The position numbers and the translations under genes were made by a program. From Favolaschia claudopus (taxonomy: Eukaryota; Basidiomycota; Agaricomycetes; Agaricales; Mycenaceae), in the NCBI GenBank assembly GCA_037176885.1, contig JAWWNJ010000177.1, positions 1-64,000 on the forward strand: a DNA stretch of 64,000 nucleotides, read 5' to 3'. The notes below the pieces were generated by a model. The model saw only the letters and a list, made by a program, of their open reading frames with translations. It had not been told where the DNA came from and did no database searches. How positions within the stretch are numbered: the stretch's first letter is position 1; the number at the start of each line of letters is the position of its first letter. Of the stretch, positions 60,496 through 64,000 are shown piece by piece.

Positions 60496-60512
60496 GTCAC
60501 GGTTGTGACCGC
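60496..60512 (-). promoter_or_regulatory. Inverted repeat GCGGTCACAACCGTGAC, site 3
   Basis: On the minus strand GTCAC-AACC-GTGAC (60509-60496) is preceded by GCG, the same as sites 1 and 2. It lies 92-108 bases upstream of the MET6 start, just beyond the TATA box. The neighbouring AAACGGTGTGGC resembles the yeast Met31/32 site (AAACTGTGGC), but that is a loose match. Confidence 0.6.
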
Positions 60513-60642
60513 AGCCACACCGTTTTCCGGAAATCATTTTGATGCAATATTGCGTGAAACTCCGAACAGGGCCTTGATACAAGTATCTGATTATCCATAA
60601 AACACCCAACAATACAAAGAAAAAAATAGTTTAAATAACGAA

Positions 60643-62071
60643 TCAAATCCCCAACGCCTTGAAGCGGCGAATCGTCCTCTTCCACAAACTCCCTGAACGC
60701 GAGATAGGTTTTTCGGAGATCTGAGTGGCCCTTGCGACCGGCGCAAAGGAGTGGATAAATGTCGTTGGCTCCGTAAGATTGCCTTCAATGCCAGAGGATG
60801 CGTCGCTCACGCTGAGAACCTGCGACCCACCGGATGATGCGTCGCTCGTGCTAACGGAAGCCGAGTCGCCGGGTACTTGAATTTTCGGTGGAGGCGAGAG
60901 TGAGGAGGGCGAGTCGAACGGAGCAGCAGCGTAAAGATAGACCTCCTCTGGGTCCACCGATGGAATACTCGAGTCATTGTCGCCAGATTCATCGGTCGCG
61001 ACCTCTTGATCTGAGATGGGGCTGGAGAACTCCCCCGTGGCATAGTACTGAGCAATGGCACGCTGGATGGGTGTGGCTTTGCTGAGCTCGGCGTCAGTCA
61101 AGAAGAACGTATCGGTCTTGAGGACAGCTGCGCGAATTTGACCGATTGAAGGCCGAGCGATGGGATGTAGCTGGAAACACGCCTTGAGAATGGCGTTGGT
61201 CTCCTTCGATATCGGCAGAGAATGGAGAAGGAAGTCGCTGTTGGCCAGATATGAGAGGTAGCATTCGTCTTCCAGATTGGCAAAACGCCATGGTGCGCGT
61301 CCACAAGTAAGGTTGGTCAATATGACTCCAAGGGCCCAGATATCGGAGTGCCGACAGGAATAGGTGCCTTTTTGCTCTTTATCAATTGATTCTGCATGGG
61401 CGTTAGAACTACATGGCCTGGGAAAACGATGGAATGCGAACCTGGACTCATGTAAAACGGACTCCCTAGACCAAAATCGGAGCAAGTACGAGCCTGGGTC
61501 GCGAGCCCAAAATCGGCGATACGGATGCTACATGTCTTCGGGTCGTACAAGATGTTCTCCGGCTTTAGGTCTCGGTGAAAAACTTCCTTGTTGTGACAGT
61601 GTTGTAGCCCATCGAGGATTTGGATGAAGACATTCTTGATAAGCGCGTTATTGCGACAAAAATAACGATTGTCGGTGATTGCAGCGAATAAGTCTCCCGC
61701 AGGACAGTAATCGAGCACGATAAAGACGTGTTGCTTGTCGGAAAAGTGCCGGTGGATGGTCAATACATTGGGATGGTCATCGACCTTGGACGATATTTCA
61801 ACGCCAAATTCGATAGAGCAGTTGAACCACGTACCATCTTGTGGAGTTTCAACTCGCGAGCCTGGAAAATGGCCTCTTTCTCGCCAACAGGAAGTTTCTT
61901 GACGCACTTGACCGCGAAGAAAACTGGATTGTCGATGGAGGAGTACAAGTCAACAGCTTTATAGACGATTCCATATGCGCCGATTCCCAGTCGTTGAACC
62001 AGTTTTAGTCGGCCGTTGTCGATAGTCTCGCCGAGCAGGTCAGGCAGTTCTGTGGCGGGAGTCTGAGTCAT
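60643..62071 (-). CDS. Ser/Thr protein kinase, Ran1/Sks1-like
   Basis: From ATG 62071: MTQTPATELPDLLGETIDNG, glycine loop LVQRLGIGAYGIVYKAVD, invariant lysine VFFAVKCVKK, DHPNVLTIHRHFSDKQHVFI, YCPAGDLFAAITDNRYF, the catalytic loop EVFHRDLKPENILYD, metal motif IADFGLAT, then activation segment LGSPFYMSP (no APE; SP in its place), SDIWALGVILTNLTCGRAPW, RDLENFLANSDFLLHSLPIS-type residues, AILKACFQLHPIARPSIGQI. A Ser/Pro-rich tail of about 150 residues ends FKALGI at 60643. The pattern matches the Ran1/Pat1/Ksp1 group of nutrient-responsive kinases; which one is not certain. About 420 residues with introns. Divergent from XDH, sharing a 402-base promoter region. Confidence 0.88.
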
Positions 62072-62473
62072 GATAGTAGAGAAGGGATGCGTAGAAGTCA
62101 AGTGTGCTGGAGATCAACTCTGGCGAGAACGAAGAAAAGATGATTTGGTGAAAGAAGAAGATGGAGGTAGAAGGCAAAGAATGGTGACCCAAAAAGGAGG
62201 TTGAGGTTGGTATTTATAGCGGTCAGCCACCGATTGCCCCTCGATCGCATGGCAAAGTCAAACCCATCGTATGTATCATAGGGAGAGACGCGTCGAGCGC
62301 GCTGTTTTGCGCGTCCTCAAGGCCTTTTCGACGTCGTGGCGAAGGTTAAGGTACAACCGGCGTGTCGTCGGCAAAACATCATGATCCAAGCGGCTGTGAG
62401 CGGCCCGGATCCGGAAGCTTGTGGACGACCAAATGGCTGACTGCATGCAGCGTAAATATTCTTGCCTCTCACC
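62072..62473. promoter_or_regulatory. Divergent promoter, kinase and XDH
   Basis: About 400 bases hold both promoters. A TATA box TATAAATA (minus strand, 62211-62218) lies 140 bases upstream of the kinase start, somewhat far for a single-function TATA. GACGCGTCGAGCGCG near 62287 includes an ACGCGT. No other element stands out. Confidence 0.45.
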
Positions 62474-64000
62474 ATGTCCAACAACCCCTCCTTTGTGCTG
62501 AAAGGTTCATTATAACCTGTAAAACCGGCTGCTTTTCTCATTCGAGGCCAGCGATCGACGACGTTGTCTACGAAGAGCGGCCCATTCCTGAGATTTCTGG
62601 CAGCCAAGTTCTCGTCAAGGTCAAGAAAACTGGGATCTGTGGCTCCGATGTTCATTATCTCGTTCATGGGAGAATCGGAGACTTTGTTGTAAACAACCCG
62701 ATGGTACTTTGCTGGAGATCGTCAAACATAACTCGGTCCTCACAATGGCTTGAATCGAATGTAGGTCCTTGGCCATGAGTCTGCTGGCATCGTCGAAAAA
62801 GGTGGGGAAATTTGTCCATACTCCCCTCGCATCGATTTGCAAGAAATGTAGTGGGTCCCGACGTCAAGCATCTCAAAGCTGGAGACCGTGTCGCAATGGA
62901 GCCCGGGGCCACTTGTCGTAGGCTTTAGTCTGAACACTTGTTTCACCGAACCTTCACACGTTATTCCAGGCAACTGCGATGCCTGCAAGTCGGGCCGATA
63001 CAATGTCGGTATCATTGGTGCTCTCACCCCTCTCAGATATGCTCAACTACGTACCAGCTTTGCCCTGACATTGTTTTTGCTGCCACCCCGCCCTATGACG
63101 GAACTTTGGGTCGGTTCTACCGTGTACCAGCAGATCTTGCCTATCCGCTCCCTGAAGGAGTTTCTCTCGAGGACGGCGCTATGGTGGGCTTCTGAGATGG
63201 TTAATGTAGTCAGACATTGAGCTACTAATCTTAGATGGAACCTCTTGCGGTTGGAGTTCACTCCGTCTCCAACCTCGGCGGGTTCCGCAGCAACCAGTCC
63301 ATTGCCGTCTTTGGCTGTGGACCTGTCGGTCTCTTGTGCATGGCTGTTGCAAAAGCTCTCGGAGCTGCCCGCATCATTGCCGTCGATATCGTTCCATCCC
63401 GCCTCGAGTTCGCCAAAGAATACGCAGCGACAGACACATACATTCCTGTCTCTTCCGAGGAAGGCGAGAGCAAGATCGACTACAGTAAACGCAACGCCGA
63501 TACGATGCGGCAGCAACTCAAGATTGAAGACCGCGGTACGAATGCTATCGATCTTGTCATTGACGCTAGCGGTGCGGAAGTGTCGATTCAAACCGCGTTT
63601 CATGTGGTCAAGTCTGGAGGCACTTTTGTGCAGGTCTGTGCTTCGAACTCAATCTCGGAAGTAAATTACTCAACCTCCTCTATAGGTGGGAATGGGCAAC
63701 CCAAACGTGACGATTAATCTCGGTATGCTCACGGTGCGGGATATAGAATTCCATAGTGTTCAGGATCTCACGTCCTCATTCACAGGTCAAAGAGCTAAAT
63801 TACAAAGGCTCGTTCCGCTACGGGGTGCGTATTTCTGTTCATCAAGCCTTTCGCGTTGGCTCACTTCCCTCGAGCCGGGTGACTACCCTCTCGCCATCGC
63901 CCTCGTCGCGCAAGGCAAAATTAACCTGAAGCCCCTTGTAACTCATCGGTTGGTCTTTTCATTCTCGCCACTCGCATTCAATTGAACTATACCCATTTAC
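62474..64000 (+). CDS. Xylitol/sorbitol dehydrogenase, cut by window end
   Basis: A zinc-dependent medium-chain dehydrogenase oxidising polyols (xylitol to D-xylulose, or sorbitol to fructose) with NAD. From ATG 62474: MSNNPSFVLK, then after an intron AIDDVVYEERPIPEISG, VKVKKTGICGSDVHYLVHGR (Cys catalytic zinc ligand), MVLGHESAGIVEKVGPDVKH (His, Glu ligands), GDRVAMEPGATCRNCDACKS with the four-cysteine structural-zinc pattern completed by GRYNLCP, FAATPPYDGTLGRFYRVPAD, SLEDGAMMEPLAVGVHSV, the Rossmann motif VFGCGPVGLLCMAVAKALGA, NAD-type AVDIVPSRLEFAKEY, DLVIDASGAEVSIQTAFHVV, NLGMLTVKELNYKGSFRYGP and GDYPLAIALVAQGKINLKPL. Eight or more introns; all apparent frame breaks are explained by them. 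The last exon ends at an intron near 63948; the 3' end lies outside the window. Confidence 0.93.

Noticed and set aside
62690..62880. Apparent frame breaks in the XDH gene
   Set aside because: Introns of about 50-70 bases with GT...AG ends restore MVLGHESAGIVEKVGPDVKH; the gene is intact in the window.

Overview
The window is nuclear DNA of a mushroom-forming basidiomycete (Agaricomycetes). The evidence is: genes cut by many short introns of about 45-60 bases, almost all GT...AG; a fungal cellulose-binding module (CBM1); Zn2Cys6 fungal transcription factors; fungal-type FAD synthetase and MIPC synthase; and genes packed on both strands with gaps often under 200 bases. I see no bacterial operon, tRNA, rRNA or CRISPR. 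Gene boundaries were found by translating exons by eye and joining them where splice signals restore known family motifs. Terminal motifs and stop codons are firm; some first exons are less so.

Layout. 1-4.6 kb: a decayed left edge with remnants of an RNase III-domain gene and of a secreted CBM1 protein; in both, family motifs lie in different frames with no plausible intron to join them. 5.0-13.8 kb: a small membrane protein, a Pho89-type phosphate transporter, a secreted glycoside-hydrolase-like protein, a WW-domain protein and a caspase-fold peptidase. 15.1-19.9 kb: two tandem Zn2Cys6 regulators. 21.4-24.8 kb: GDP-mannose 4,6-dehydratase and GDP-L-fucose synthase tail to tail, together the complete GDP-mannose to GDP-L-fucose route. 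24.9 kb: FAD synthetase. 26.7-33.8 kb: a second, unrelated pair of Zn2Cys6 paralogues flanking a GDSL/CE16-type esterase. 34.6-38.9 kb: a probably mitochondrial P-loop ATPase converging on a class I CPD photolyase, with overlapping coding ends. 39-64 kb: a housekeeping block with DOM34/pelota, a phosducin-like thioredoxin protein, URA3, PUS7, an MFS transporter, MIPC synthase, a SWT1-like PIN nuclease, RRP9, an ASC-1/TRIP4-type zinc-finger protein, a coiled-coil protein, MET6, a Ran1-like kinase and a xylitol/sorbitol dehydrogenase cut by the window end.

Most notable: (1) an inverted repeat GCGGTCAC-N4-GTGAC occurs three times, each 30-110 bases upstream of start codons (SWT1-like, RRP9/ASC-1-like, MET6); I do not recognise the factor. 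(2) The photolyase loses its usual sequence right after PYFRIF, at the point where the neighbouring ATPase reads antisense through it. (3) The two GDP-fucose genes are physically linked. (4) One zinc-finger regulator needs a GC-AG intron where its paralogue has a GT-AG intron of the same position, phase and length. (5) DOM34 and the phosducin-like gene have start codons only 39 bases apart.
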